Assembly: GCF_000591055.1 (NCBI RefSeq) | Contig: NC_020388.1 | Span: 930,001 to 994,000, forward strand | Length of the DNA: 64,000 nt | Direction: 5' to 3' | Source of the DNA: Natronomonas moolapensis 8.8.11 | GTDB taxonomy: Archaea > Halobacteriota > Halobacteria > Halobacteriales > Haloarculaceae | Shown here: positions 33,089 through 42,384 of the stretch, piece after piece | How positions within the stretch are numbered: position 1 is the first letter of the stretch | How the letters are laid out: the number at the start of each line of letters is the position of its first letter | Notes under the pieces: generated by a model | Told to the model about the DNA's origin: nothing | Seen by the model: only the letters and a program-made list of their open reading frames with translations | Databases searched by the model: none | Translations under genes and position numbers: made by a program

Positions 33089-33470
33089 GAGGGCTCGTTC
33101 GGTATCTGCAACGTCGGTGGGGTCGAGAGTATCGACGCACTCTCGCAGGCGGCCGAGGAACGCCTGCGGCCTGAGGGGACGACAGCCGTCGCCCTCTACG
33201 GATTCATCGATGGGACCGTTCACGTCTCGGCCCGGTCGAACGACGACCGCGTCCACATGGGTGAGCGCCTCCAGCGCGCGCTGTGCGACGTCGAGACCGC
33301 CAGCGCCGGCGGCCACGCCCGCATGACCGGCGTTCGGGTCCCGGTGAGCCGGATGGCGGTCGAGGGAGCGGCCGGGGCGCCGGACTTCGATCACTTCGGC
33401 GACCGAATCCCCGGCGCGATGACCGGCGAGCGCTGGGCCGACCCACCGTATCGGCGGGTTCAAGCCCCCG
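33089..33470 (+). pseudogene. C-terminal remnant of a DHH-family phosphoesterase
   Basis: The + frame reads GGVESIDALSQAAEERLRP, TTAVALYGFIDGTVHVSAR and ASAGGHARMTGVRVPV, which matches the DHHA1 substrate-binding domain of haloarchaeal DHH/RecJ-like phosphoesterases (SAGGH motif included). The catalytic DHH domain upstream is missing and no start codon is at a sensible place; the frame runs on into fen1 in a wrong frame. The tail after PVSRM no longer resembles the family. It is most likely a decayed gene end, but a short functional fragment is not excluded. Confidence 0.65.
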
Positions 33471-33488
33471 ACGCCCTAATGCCCGCTA

Positions 33489-34472
33489 ATGGGCAATGCG
33501 GACCTCCGGTCGCTGGCGGTCATCGAGCCGAAGCCGTTCGGGGAACTCGCCGGCTCGGTCGTGGCCGTCGACGCCCACAACTGGCTGTATCGCTACCTGA
33601 CGACGACGGTTCGGTTCACGTCCAGCGATACCTACACCACCGAGTCGGGCGAGGAGGTCGCGAACCTCGTCGGCGTCGTCCAGGGGCTGCCGAAGTTCTT
33701 CGAGGCGGACGTGACGCCTGTTTTCGTCTTCGACGGCGGCGTCGCGGAACTGAAAGACGACGAGGTCGAGAGCCGCCGCGAACAGCGAGAGCGCTACGAG
33801 GACGAACTCGACGCCGCGCGGGCGGGGGAAGCCGACGCCGCCGAGATCGCAACACTCGAATCGCGCACCCAGCGGCTCACCGAGACGATCCAGACGACGA
33901 CCCGGGAACTGCTGTCGCTGCTCGACGTCCCGGTCGTCGAAGCCCCCGCCGAGGGCGAGGCGCAGGCGGCATATATGGCACGGTACGGCGACGTCGACTA
34001 CGCCGGATCGGAGGACTACGACACGCTCTTGCTCGGCGCGCCGTACACCCTCCGGGGGTTGACGAGCAAGGGTGACCCCGAGTGCATGGACTTCGAGCGG
34101 ACGCTCGAGGACCTCGGGCTGACCTGGGAGGAACTCGTCGACGCCGCCATCTTGATGGGCACGGACTTCAACGAGGGGATCGACGGCATCGGCCCGAAGA
34201 CCGCGGTGAAGCTGCTCCGCGAGCACGGCGACCTGTGGGGGGCGCTCGACGCCCGCGGCGAGTCGATCCCGAACGCCGACCGCATCCGGGAGATGTTCCT
34301 CGATCCGGCCGTCACCGACGAGTACGACTACGACACCGAGATCGAACCGGACATGGACGCGGCCCGCCAGTACGTGACCGACACGTGGGAGGTTCCCGCC
34401 GAGGAGGTCGCCCGCGGCTTCGAACGCATCGAGGAGTCCGTCGTCCAGACGGGGCTCGACCGCTGGCGTTGA
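33489..34472 (+). CDS. fen: Flap endonuclease 1
   Basis: A 327-residue structure-specific 5' nuclease that removes flaps in Okazaki-fragment maturation and repair. [12 protein letters not shown] is the archaeal N-terminus. [47 protein letters not shown] and [22 protein letters not shown] give the acidic active site and H2TH loop. The C-terminal VQTGLDRWR is a PCNA-interacting-peptide-like motif. It sits alone, 688 bases from tRNA-Ala. Confidence 0.95.
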   Translation: MGNADLRSLAVIEPKPFGELAGSVVAVDAHNWLYRYLTTTVRFTSSDTYTTESGEEVANLVGVVQGLPKFFEADVTPVFVFDGGVAELKDDEVESRREQRERYEDELDAARAGEADAAEIATLESRTQRLTETIQTTTRELLSLLDVPVVEAPAEGEAQAAYMARYGDVDYAGSEDYDTLLLGAPYTLRGLTSKGDPECMDFERTLEDLGLTWEELVDAAILMGTDFNEGIDGIGPKTAVKLLREHGDLWGALDARGESIPNADRIREMFLDPAVTDEYDYDTEIEPDMDAARQYVTDTWEVPAEEVARGFERIEESVVQTGLDRWR

Positions 34473-34557
34473 GCGTCGGACGCCGACGGGACGCCCGATA
34501 CTCCCGTCGGGTATCGATCCCGGCGAGCTTTTGGTTCCTGCGGTCCCACAGGCGGGT

Positions 34558-34788
34558 ATGACCCCCGAAGAAGTCGAAGCCCGGATCGAGGCGGCCCTGG
34601 AGGACTGCGAGGCGACCGTCGGGAAGGCCCGCGGCGAGCACGACGACGACCACCTTCGAGCGACGGTCGTCTCGCCGGCCTTCGAGGGGGAGTCGCTCGT
34701 CGATCAACACCAACTGGTCTACGACGCCCTCGGCGAGGCGATGACGACGGACATCCACGCGTTGGAGCTTACGACCCGGACGCCGTAG
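34558..34788 (+). CDS. BolA family protein
   Basis: A 76-residue BolA-like protein (KH-like fold). MTPEEVEARIEAALEDCEATV, HLRATVVSPAFEGESLVDQHQLVYDALGE and a final LELTTRTP match the family. BolA proteins partner monothiol glutaredoxins in iron-sulfur trafficking in other organisms; the conserved histidine region (VDQHQLV) is present. The start at 34558 gives the usual short form. A cluster of inverted repeats follows its stop. Confidence 0.88.
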   Translation: MTPEEVEARIEAALEDCEATVGKARGEHDDDHLRATVVSPAFEGESLVDQHQLVYDALGEAMTTDIHALELTTRTP

Positions 34789-34958
34789 CGAGGACGACCG
34801 AAGGGAGTCCTCGGAGACGGCGAGCGGGAGGAGCGAAGCGACGACACGCGAGCAGCGAGGACGAGCGCAGCGAGTCCTCGGAAATACCGAACGGCGAGCA
34901 TGGTGAGCCGTGAGGCAGCGAGGACGAGCGCAGCGAGTCCTCGGAGACGGCGAGCGGG
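34787..34958. repeat. Three copies of a ~42-bp hairpin-forming repeat
   Basis: Units begin near 34787, 34854 and 34917. Each contains AGCGAGGACG, a variable middle and GAGTCCTCGG, so GAGGAC pairs with GTCCTC. Copies 2 and 3 share the core GAGCGCAGCGAGTCCTCGG exactly. The region lies between bolA and the fumC promoter. Its GAGCGCAGCGAG composition resembles the 20-bp array near 19 kb. Confidence 0.75.
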
Positions 34959-35014
34959 GTACGTGACTCACGACCGCGCAACAACCACCCGATCACCCAC
35001 ACGTACGCCGTGGG

Positions 35015-35024
35015 TTTATATATC
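35015..35024 (+). promoter_or_regulatory. TATA box of fumC
   Basis: TTTATATATC lies about 65 bases before the fumC ATG, predicting a leader of about 35-40 bases. Confidence 0.5.
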
Positions 35025-35083
35025 ACCCGGGTTCCCAGCGGCTTTTCGATGCCCTTTAGCGACACCCACGAGAGAGGCCGATC

Positions 35084-36499
35084 ATGACGGACGACCACGA
35101 CGGATACCGGATCGAACGCGACAGCCTCGGCGAGATGGAAGTGCCCACAAACGCTTACTGGGGCGCACAGACCCAGCGAGCCGTCGAGAACTTCCCGATT
35201 TCGGGGATCACGTTCGGCCGACGCTTCGTGCGCGCGCTCGGGATCGTCAAGAAGGCGGCCGCCGAGGCCAACCGCGAACTCGGCCTCCTCGAAGACGACA
35301 AGGCCGAGGCGGTCGTCGAGGCGGCCGCCGAGGTCATCGACGGCGAGCACGACGACCAGTTCCCGGTCGACGTCTTCCAGACCGGCTCGGGCACCTCCTC
35401 GAACATGAACGCCAACGAGGTGATCGCCAACCGCGCGACCGAGATCTACGGGGCCGAGCTGGGGACCCGCGAGATCCACCCCAACGACCACGTCAACTAC
35501 GGCCAATCGTCCAACGACGTGATCCCGACGGCGATGCACGTCGCCGCGCTCGAGGCCGTCGAAAAGGACGTCATCCCCGGCCTCGAGGTCCTCGCCGGGG
35601 AACTCGAAGCGAAGGAGGAGGCCCTCGACGATGTGGTCAAGACGGGCCGGACCCACCTCCAGGACGCGACGCCCGTCCGACTCGGCCAGGAGTTCGGCGG
35701 CTACCGGACACAGGTCGAGAAGGGCATCGACCGTCTGGAGGCGACGCGAGAGCGCCTCGGCGAACTGGCGTTGGGCGGCACCGCGGTCGGGACCGGGCTC
35801 AACACCCATCCCGAGTTCCCCACACTCGCAGCCGAGAATATCGCCGAGGAGACCGGACTCGCCTTCCGGGAGGCCGACAACCACTTCGAGGCGCAGGCGG
35901 CCCACGACGCGATGAACGAGGCTCACGGCGCCCTCCGGACGGTCGCGGGCTCGATGAACAAGATCGCCAACGATCTCCGGTTGCTGGCCTCCGGCCCCCG
36001 AAACGGTCTCGGCGAGGTCGAACAGCCGGAAAACCAACCCGGCTCGTCGATCATGCCCGGCAAGATCAACCCGGTCGTCGCCGAGTCGGTCAACCAGGTC
36101 CACAAACAGGTCGTCGGCAACGACGCTGCGGTCTCGGCGGGGGCCGCCCGCGGCGAGATCGACCTGAACCTATATAAACCGGTGCTCGCGCACAACTTCC
36201 TCGAGAGCGCCGGCCTGCTCGCCAACGCTGCTGAGACGTTCGGCGAGCGCTTCGTCGGCAAACTCGAGGCCAACGCCGACTACTGCCGGACCCAGGTCGA
36301 TCAGTCGATGGCGCTCGCGACGGCGCTCAACCCGGCGATCGGCTACGACAAGGCCTCGAAAGTCGCAAAGAAGGCCCTCGCCGACGGCAAAACGGTCCGG
36401 GAGGTCGCCGTCGAGGAGGGATACCTCACTGAGGCCGAGGCTGACGACGTCCTCGACCCCCGCGCGATGACTGAGCGGGTCATCCTCGGCGACGACTGA
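35084..36499 (+). CDS. fumC: Fumarate hydratase class II
   Basis: A 471-residue oxygen-stable fumarase that hydrates the fumarate made by succinate dehydrogenase. QTGSGTSSNMNANEV, NYGQSSNDVIPTAMH and the signature GSSIMPGKINPV are intact, as are TGRTHLQDATP and the catalytic-histidine region. Length is typical. It has its own TATA box with a short leader. The next gene, a PadR-like regulator, is 223 bases away and has its own promoter. Confidence 0.96.
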   Translation: MTDDHDGYRIERDSLGEMEVPTNAYWGAQTQRAVENFPISGITFGRRFVRALGIVKKAAAEANRELGLLEDDKAEAVVEAAAEVIDGEHDDQFPVDVFQTGSGTSSNMNANEVIANRATEIYGAELGTREIHPNDHVNYGQSSNDVIPTAMHVAALEAVEKDVIPGLEVLAGELEAKEEALDDVVKTGRTHLQDATPVRLGQEFGGYRTQVEKGIDRLEATRERLGELALGGTAVGTGLNTHPEFPTLAAENIAEETGLAFREADNHFEAQAAHDAMNEAHGALRTVAGSMNKIANDLRLLASGPRNGLGEVEQPENQPGSSIMPGKINPVVAESVNQVHKQVVGNDAAVSAGAARGEIDLNLYKPVLAHNFLESAGLLANAAETFGERFVGKLEANADYCRTQVDQSMALATALNPAIGYDKASKVAKKALADGKTVREVAVEEGYLTEAEADDVLDPRAMTERVILGDD

Positions 36500-36642
36500 G
36501 GCGGGTCGACGCCGCTTCCGGCGGAAACAAACGACTGATGTCCTGGCGAAGTCCCTGGGTGCTCCGGGACGTTCCCGGTCTCGATGCCGGCCGGAACGGA
36601 TCACTCGATGTGTCTCGACCGGTCTGCCGTGCGTCAGGCGCT

Positions 36643-36653
36643 TATATATAAAT
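36643..36653 (+). promoter_or_regulatory. First TATA box upstream of the PadR-like gene
   Basis: TATATATAAAT would start transcription near 36672, close to an ATG at 36675. It is an alternative to the second box below and could produce a longer protein. Confidence 0.45.
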
Positions 36654-36693
36654 TTAGTGGCCGATGTTCGGGCGATGAAAAGCCGAGGAGGGC

Positions 36694-36701
36694 GTATATA
36701 C
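36694..36701 (+). promoter_or_regulatory. Second TATA box of the PadR-like gene
   Basis: GTATATAC is centred about 26 bases before the ATG at 36723, which fits a leaderless message and supports that start. Confidence 0.5.
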
Positions 36702-36722
36702 GTGTGGTGTGTACGAAAATAT

Positions 36723-37223
36723 ATGTCGGAGATGGAGTCACCGGCGGGAATCAGCGGGACGGACAACGAGGATTCGATCACGGTGTCGCAGTTGCGCGCC
36801 GAACTGAACGGGACGGGCAAATCGGAGGCGCCGGGGACGGCGGTCTCGGAAGTCGTCGGCGAGGTGGAGACGTCGTTGTTCGGGGCGGAGGCGTTCAGTT
36901 TCGAGGAGACACACGTCAAATCCTCGCTGGACGAGTTGTTAGTGTCGCTGGTGGCGTTGCGAAGCGCCGACACCCACGGCAAACAGCTGCTGGACGATCT
37001 GGCCCAGGAGTTCGATACGATTCTCAGCCCCGGAACCGTCTACCCGCGCCTGCACGACCTCTGTGACGAGGCCGTTCTCGAACAGCGCGAACTCGTCAAG
37101 ACCAAAGAGTACACCCTCGACGACGCCGCCACCGCCCGCGAGGACGTCGCCGAAGCCGCCCGCCAGCACCTCGCGCTCGGGATGGTCCTGCGGGCCGCCC
37201 TCGAGGAAGGCGACTTCGAGTAA
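36723..37223 (+). CDS. PadR-like winged-helix transcriptional regulator
   Basis: A 166-residue protein with an acidic N-terminal ~60 residues followed by a winged-helix domain (~70-150). DELLVSLVALRSADTHGKQLLDDLAQEF and TVYPRLHDLCDEAVLEQRELVKTKEYTLDD are the PadR-type helix-turn-helix and wing. The start is ambiguous: ATG at 36723 has a TATA box 26 bases upstream, but the frame is open to an ATG at 36675 with another TATA box. Target genes are unknown; fumC upstream and gatE downstream are unrelated. Confidence 0.78.
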   Translation: MSEMESPAGISGTDNEDSITVSQLRAELNGTGKSEAPGTAVSEVVGEVETSLFGAEAFSFEETHVKSSLDELLVSLVALRSADTHGKQLLDDLAQEFDTILSPGTVYPRLHDLCDEAVLEQRELVKTKEYTLDDAATAREDVAEAARQHLALGMVLRAALEEGDFE

Positions 37224-37285
37224 CGCGGCTTCGAACGACGCAACGAACAACGCGACTTCGAGGAACGCGACTCCGAACAACTATC
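37214..37285. repeat. Degenerate tandem repeat after the PadR-like gene
   Basis: Several imperfect copies of a short unit (AACGCGACTTCGA and variants) start at the gene's own final codons (GACTTCGAG) and continue past the stop. Similar gene-end repeats follow thiM and the gene ending at 46033. Confidence 0.6.
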
Positions 37286-37448
37286 ATATATTGGCCCAGT
37301 CGGAGAGACCGGCGGATGCTGGCTGTTCACACACCACTGCCGTCGGGTGATGAGCGATCGTCGGCTATCGCGGCGCTGACGGACCGGACGGCGACGCGCT
37401 CCCGTCGGATGGTGTCTTTTTTGAGCGTTCGTACCGCACCGTCGGGTA

Positions 37449-39302
37449 ATGACCCACGACTACGAAGAATTGGGGCTCGTCGCCGGGCTGGAGATCCACC
37501 AACAGCTCGACACGGCGAGCAAGCTCTTCTGTGGCTGCCCGACCGAGCGGCGCGATCCCGAGGAGCCGGTCCGGTCGTTCACCCGATATCTCCACCCGAC
37601 GAAGTCCGAACTCGGCGAGCTCGACGAGGCCGCCCTCGAGGAGTCCCGCGTCGACCGGGAGTTCGAGTATCTCGCCTTTGACACCACCTGTCTCGTCGAG
37701 GAGGACGACGAACCGCCGGGGCGACTCGATCGGGAGGCGCTGAACACCGCCCTGGAGATCGCGGCGCTTCTGGACTGTACGGTCGTCGATCGAGCCCACG
37801 TGATGCGGAAGATCGTCGTCGACGGCTCCAACACCTCGGGCTTTCAGCGCTCGACGCTCGTCGCCACCGACGGCGAAATCGAGACCGGCGACGGCCCCGT
37901 CGGGATCGCGGACATGCTGTTGGAAGAGGAGTCCGCGGCCCGGATCGAGGAGCGCGAGGGGGGCGTGACCTACGCGCTGGACCGCCTCGGCATCCCGCTC
38001 GTCGAGATCGGGACGAAACCCGACATCCGGACGCCAGAACAGGCCCGTGAGGCCGCCGAACGAATCGGGATGTTGCTCCGCTCGACCGGAAAGGTCAAAC
38101 GCGGCCTCGGGACCATCCGCCAGGACGTGAACGTCTCGATTGCCGAGGGCGCACGCGTCGAAATGAAAGGCGTCCAGAGCCTCGACGACATCGAGGCCCT
38201 CGTCGCGGGCGAGGTCGACAGACAGGTCGAGTTGCTCGATATTGCCGACACGCTCGAATCCCGGGACGCCGCGGTCGCGGAGCCGACCGACGCGACCGAG
38301 GTGTTCGCCGACACCGACAGCGGTGTGATCGCCGGGGCCGAGGCCGTCCGCGCCGTCCGGCTCGTCGGGTTCGATGGCCTCGTCGGCCGCGAGATCCAGC
38401 CCGACCGACGCCTCGGGACCGAACTGTCCGACCACGCCAAACGTCAGGGGGCGGGCGGGATCTTCCACACCGACGAACTGCCCGCCTACGGCGTCACCGA
38501 AACCGAAGTCGAGGCGCTCCGAGAGGCCGTCGCTGCCGACCCCGAAGACGCGGTCGCGATCGTGGCCGCCGACACCGACGTCGCCGAGCGCGCCATCGAA
38601 GCCGTCGCCGAGCGCGCCGAGACCGCGATCGAGGGCGTTCCGGAGGAGACCCGTGGCGCGAACGACGACGGCACCTCCCGGTATCTCCGCCCGCTTCCGG
38701 GCGCGGCGCGGATGTACCCCGAGACCGACGTGCCGCCGGCCGACCCCGATCCGGCCGAGATCGAAGCGCCGGAACTGCTCACCGAAAAGGTCGAACGCTA
38801 CCGCGAGGAGCTCGACCTCGGTTCGGGGCTGGCCGAGCAGGTCGCCTACGGCCGTCACATGCCGACGTTCGAGGCCGCCGTCGGGCGCGGCGTCGACCCG
38901 ACGACCGCGGCGAGCACGCTCGAGTCGACGCTGACCGAACTCCGGCGCGACGACGTCCCCGTCGGGAACCTGACCGAAGAGCACCTGCTGTCGGTGCTCG
39001 AACTCGTCGAGGCGGGCGAGTTGGCCAACGAGGGGATCGCCCCTGTCCTGACCGAACTCGCCGCGGACCCGACGCTGTCGGCCGAGGCCGCGATCGAGAC
39101 CGCGGGGCTGTCCGGCGTCGACCGAGAAGCCGTCCGAGAGACCGTCGTCGAGGTGATCGAGCGCAACGAGTCCCAGATCGAAACCGAGGGGATGGCCGCC
39201 TTCTCGGGGCTCATGGGCGAGTGTATGGGCGCGCTCCGCGGGAAGGCCGACGGCGAGGTCGTCTCGGAACTGCTCCGCGAGGAGATCGGCCGGCGGACCT
39301 GA
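37449..39302 (+). CDS. gatE: Glutamyl-tRNA(Gln) amidotransferase subunit E
   Basis: A 617-residue archaea-specific subunit that, with GatD, converts Glu-tRNA(Gln) to Gln-tRNA(Gln). The opening GLVAGLEIHQQLDTASKLFCGCP and the GatB-like core (DGSNTSGFQRSTLVA, EIGTKPDIRTPEQA, RQDVNVSIAEGARVEMKG) are typical. An AspRS-like GAD insertion lies around residues 270-410. The C-terminal YqeY-like tail ends GLMGECMGALRGKADG. GatD is not in the window. Start ATG at 37449 matches the family. Confidence 0.96.
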   Translation: MTHDYEELGLVAGLEIHQQLDTASKLFCGCPTERRDPEEPVRSFTRYLHPTKSELGELDEAALEESRVDREFEYLAFDTTCLVEEDDEPPGRLDREALNTALEIAALLDCTVVDRAHVMRKIVVDGSNTSGFQRSTLVATDGEIETGDGPVGIADMLLEEESAARIEEREGGVTYALDRLGIPLVEIGTKPDIRTPEQAREAAERIGMLLRSTGKVKRGLGTIRQDVNVSIAEGARVEMKGVQSLDDIEALVAGEVDRQVELLDIADTLESRDAAVAEPTDATEVFADTDSGVIAGAEAVRAVRLVGFDGLVGREIQPDRRLGTELSDHAKRQGAGGIFHTDELPAYGVTETEVEALREAVAADPEDAVAIVAADTDVAERAIEAVAERAETAIEGVPEETRGANDDGTSRYLRPLPGAARMYPETDVPPADPDPAEIEAPELLTEKVERYREELDLGSGLAEQVAYGRHMPTFEAAVGRGVDPTTAASTLESTLTELRRDDVPVGNLTEEHLLSVLELVEAGELANEGIAPVLTELAADPTLSAEAAIETAGLSGVDREAVRETVVEVIERNESQIETEGMAAFSGLMGECMGALRGKADGEVVSELLREEIGRRT

Positions 39303-39336
39303 TACGGGCGCCCCGACCCACCGTGATCCGTGCGTC

Positions 39337-40137
39337 TCAGCCGCCCGCTCCCGCGAAGACGAACTCCTGAAGCAACTTCCCGGCGAGGGCGGCCGCCTGT
39401 CCGTCGTCGCGGTCGTTGACTTCAACGACGTCGAACCCGACGGCGCTCGGTGCGACCGCCCGGACGACCGCGCGCATCTCGCGGGGGCATAGCCCGAACG
39501 GGGCCGGGGTGCCGGTCCCCGGCGCGAAGCCGGGGTCGGCGGCGTCGATGTCGACGCTCAGGTACGCGTCGCCGGCGAACGCCGGCTCCCAGGACGCCAC
39601 GTCCTCGGGTCCGATCACGGTCACGTCGGCCTCGGCCGCACGATCCCACTCGGTCTCGCTTCCGGTTCGGACCCCGAGCAGGATCGCCTCCTCGGCGGTT
39701 TCGAGCGCTCGCCGCGTGACGGTCGCGTGCGAGCGCTCGTTGCCGGCGTAGGTGTCGTAGAGATCGAGGTGAGCGTCGAGACAGACGTAGACGTCCGGTT
39801 CGGTCGCCCGAACGCCGGCGACGGTAACGCTGTGCTCGCCGCCCAGAAGTAACGGAACGCGCCCGTCGGCGCGGTGATCGGCGAGTTTTCCCTCGAGAAA
39901 CCGAAGATACTCCGCCGCGTCGTCCCACGCTTCGAGGTCGCCGTCGTCGGCGACGAACTCGCCGAAGCGACAGTCGGTGCGTCGGTCGTAGCCGTCGAAC
40001 GCCCGGGCGAACCGTCGGATCCGCTCCGGGCCGAACCGCGCGCCGGGCCGGAACGTCGTCGAGACGTCCAGCGGCGCGCCGACGACCGCGTAGGCTGCCT
40101 CGTGCAGTTCGGCGTCGGCTCCGGGAAACGCGGCCAT
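39337..40137 (-). CDS. speB: Agmatinase/ureohydrolase
   Basis: A 266-residue manganese ureohydrolase. GGEHSVT, CLDAHLDLYD and SVDIDAADPGFAPGTGTP contain the metal-ligand histidine and aspartates of arginase/agmatinase. It follows eif5A by 12 bases in the same orientation. In haloarchaea, hypusine formation on eIF5A is reported to involve agmatine-based intermediates, so the linkage suggests this enzyme may act on an agmatine-modified eIF5A precursor or on agmatine itself (inference). Length is typical. Confidence 0.93.
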   Translation of the reverse strand: MAAFPGADAELHEAAYAVVGAPLDVSTTFRPGARFGPERIRRFARAFDGYDRRTDCRFGEFVADDGDLEAWDDAAEYLRFLEGKLADHRADGRVPLLLGGEHSVTVAGVRATEPDVYVCLDAHLDLYDTYAGNERSHATVTRRALETAEEAILLGVRTGSETEWDRAAEADVTVIGPEDVASWEPAFAGDAYLSVDIDAADPGFAPGTGTPAPFGLCPREMRAVVRAVAPSAVGFDVVEVNDRDDGQAAALAGKLLQEFVFAGAGG

Positions 40138-40149
40138 CGGTGGGACCGA

Positions 40150-40524
40150 TCAGACGACCTTGCGTTGGCCTTCGAACTCGAGGTACTCGATCTCGTCGTC
40201 GGACTCGGGGTCGAGGTCCTCGGGGATGCGCATTGTGATGGTCTCGTAGGTCTCTAGATCCATCACTTGCATGTCTTTCCCGGAGACGGAGACGACCTGC
40301 CCTTGCTTTCGGTTGACGATCGGGACCCAGATCTTCGCGTCGACGGGCTGGGTGAAGTTTCGTTTTTGACCGTCGAAGACGCCGGTCCCTTCGACGCGGG
40401 CCTTTGCGCTCCCGTGCTTGCCGGGCTTCGAGGTACTGTACGCCGTGATCTTCGAGGGGACGTCGTCGATCATTACGTAGTTGCCTTCCTGGAGTTCCCG
40501 GACTTCAGTCTGTTGTTTCGGCAT
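40150..40524 (-). CDS. eif5A: Translation initiation factor eIF5A (aIF5A)
   Basis: A 124-residue factor promoting peptide bond formation at difficult sequences. [14 protein letters not shown] contains the lysine (K36) modified to hypusine or deoxyhypusine. The C-terminal OB-fold carries the [14 protein letters not shown] region. The ATG at 40524 is clear. Its gene is immediately upstream of speB, with 12 bases between them, indicating co-transcription. Confidence 0.96.
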   Translation of the reverse strand: MPKQQTEVRELQEGNYVMIDDVPSKITAYSTSKPGKHGSAKARVEGTGVFDGQKRNFTQPVDAKIWVPIVNRKQGQVVSVSGKDMQVMDLETYETITMRIPEDLDPESDDEIEYLEFEGQRKVV

Positions 40525-40634
40525 ACCGTTCGATTCCCGTCGCCGAAGTATAAACGGTTTGGATATCCGATGTGGCGGCACTCTCGCGGTCGGACTCCCG
40601 TCTCGGCCCAAAAATAAATCGTCGGGCGAGGACG

Positions 40635-41570
40635 TCACCGCAGTCCGAAGCTCTCGGCGAGGAGCGCCTCGTCGGTCCCGCCGACCACCTCGACGCCCTC
40701 CCCGACCACGTCGACGGTGACCTGCGCCGGCGCGAAAAGCCCCACCGGGACGTCGTAGAAGTCCCACCCGTGGTCCGCAAATATCTCCGCGAAGGGCGTC
40801 CCGAACGCCTCCCCGGCCGTCGAGACGATCTCGTCGAACCGGTCGAACCCCGTCTCGACGGTCGCGTGGACCCGGGAGCCGTACGCGAGCGCGTCGTTCG
40901 TCCTCGCCATCGCCGCCTCGTCGCTCTCCGGGACCGGCGCGACCGGCGCGGAGGCAGTCACGCTCAACACGTCGAGGGGGTCGTACCCGAGCTCCGAGAG
41001 CCGGAAGGTCGCGAGTTCGCCCGCCCGCGCGGCGAGCGCGACACTGCCCGTCAGGCTCGCCGTCGAGAACGTCGGCAAGAAGACGCTCGACGTCGGGACG
41101 CCCGTCCGCTCGGCGACGTGTTCGGCGACCGCCTCGCCGGGTAGTGCCTCGCTTTCGACCGCCAAGACGCTAAAGTCCGCCGCGTCGCGGTAGCCGATCC
41201 GCTGGAACTCCTCTTCCTCGGCGACGAGCGCGCGGGCGGGGCCGCTTGCGAGCCCCTCGAAGCCCTCGATCGAGAGCTCCCAGCCCGCCTTCTGTGCGGC
41301 CAGAAAGGCCATCGCGGGGTGATCCGTGGATACCTCGACGTGCGTCCGGGGCGTTCCCTCGATCTCGTCGACGCCGGTCTGTACCGTGGCCAACCCACCG
41401 GTCTGGATCTCCGCCAACAGCAGTCCGGCCTCGACGCCGCCGAGCGCCTCGACCCCGAAGTCGAGGACGACGGCATCGTTGCCGAGTTCGTGGACCTCGA
41501 TCGCGAGTTCGTCGGCGAAGTCGATCGCCTCGTCGACCAACTCGACGGCCATCCGGTTGAGACTCTCCAT
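40635..41570 (-). CDS. mch: Methenyltetrahydromethanopterin cyclohydrolase
   Basis: A 311-residue enzyme interconverting methenyl- and formyl-tetrahydromethanopterin. [62 protein letters not shown] and the final [20 protein letters not shown] are family features. Haloarchaea keep Mch for one-carbon metabolism although they make no methane. Only this copy is complete: bases 41126-41570 reappear at 54485-54929, fused to trpE. Confidence 0.94.
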   Translation of the reverse strand: MESLNRMAVELVDEAIDFADELAIEVHELGNDAVVLDFGVEALGGVEAGLLLAEIQTGGLATVQTGVDEIEGTPRTHVEVSTDHPAMAFLAAQKAGWELSIEGFEGLASGPARALVAEEEEFQRIGYRDAADFSVLAVESEALPGEAVAEHVAERTGVPTSSVFLPTFSTASLTGSVALAARAGELATFRLSELGYDPLDVLSVTASAPVAPVPESDEAAMARTNDALAYGSRVHATVETGFDRFDEIVSTAGEAFGTPFAEIFADHGWDFYDVPVGLFAPAQVTVDVVGEGVEVVGGTDEALLAESFGLR

Positions 41571-41735
41571 ACCGCGACCACGGGTGGATCCGAATAAAAG
41601 GTTCTCGGATGCGGGACCGACTGTACACACGCAGGGCGGTCCCGACTCGAGCAATGTTGGTGCTGTCCTGTCCGAGCCCCAGGGTAGCATCCGTCCGCCA
41701 CAACGTCTATGCGACCGCGCGCGGAACTCCCGCGT

Positions 41736-42242
41736 ATGAACGCACGCGACATCATGACGCGGGACGTCGAGACGGTCTCGCCCGGCGACGACGTCGGCGA
41801 GGTGCTCGGCCGCCTCGCCCGCGCGGATTTCAACGGGTTTCCGGTCACCGAGGACGGCCTCGTCGTCGGAATCGTCACCCAGGGCGACCTCGTCGACCTG
41901 TTTCAACCCTCCGACCGGACGCTCTGGATCCCCGTCGGCTTCCCACCGTTCCTCGAGTCACTCACGTACGCCGTCGATCTCTCGTGGGACGAACTCGACT
42001 TCGGGATCGACCTCGCCCGGAACGTTGGTCGGCCGGTCGAGGACGTAATGACGACGGACGTCGTCACCGCCGGGCCGAACGCGGACGTCGATGAACTACT
42101 CGAACTCCTAGCCGGCGACGAGCGGGACATCAACCGCCTGCCAGTCGTCGACGAGGCGGATGCGCTCCTCGGAATCGTCGCCCGCGAGGACCTCCTCAGG
42201 GCGATCCGCGCCGAACGACTCGGGGCCGATGCCCCCGAATAA
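41736..42242 (+). CDS. CBS-domain pair protein (intact copy)
   Basis: A 168-residue Bateman-type protein with two CBS domains (about 1-60 and 105-165) joined by a ~45-residue insert. Each domain ends in a GIVTQGD or GIVAREDLL strand. Probably an adenine-nucleotide or metal sensor. ATG at 41736 directly begins the first CBS motif (NARDIMTRDVETVSPGD). Its twin at 55095 is frameshifted, so this one shows the correct reading. Confidence 0.88.
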   Translation: MNARDIMTRDVETVSPGDDVGEVLGRLARADFNGFPVTEDGLVVGIVTQGDLVDLFQPSDRTLWIPVGFPPFLESLTYAVDLSWDELDFGIDLARNVGRPVEDVMTTDVVTAGPNADVDELLELLAGDERDINRLPVVDEADALLGIVAREDLLRAIRAERLGADAPE

Positions 42243-42317
42243 CCCGCCGGCCGCGGGCGGTGTCGGGTTGGTCCTCGCTGCGGTCGCTCGGCTCCTGACC
42301 GCCAACCGGTGAGCCCC

Positions 42318-42331
42318 ACGAGCGGGCTCGT
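42318..42331. other. Short palindrome after the CBS gene
   Basis: ACGAGCGGGCTCGT can form a six-base-pair stem and is followed by a C-run. It might act in RNA processing or termination, but there is no T-run. It recurs in the second repeat copy at 55679-55692. Confidence 0.3.
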
Positions 42332-42384
42332 CCCCCGGGATCGATGCCGAAAAGATTGAGAGTGTGGTCGTCCCAGCGTCCGGT

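Noticed and set aside
37214-37285. The repeats after the PadR-like gene as a continuation of that protein
   Set aside because: The in-frame TAA at 37221-37223 precedes them, and no single-base change gives a family-like extension.
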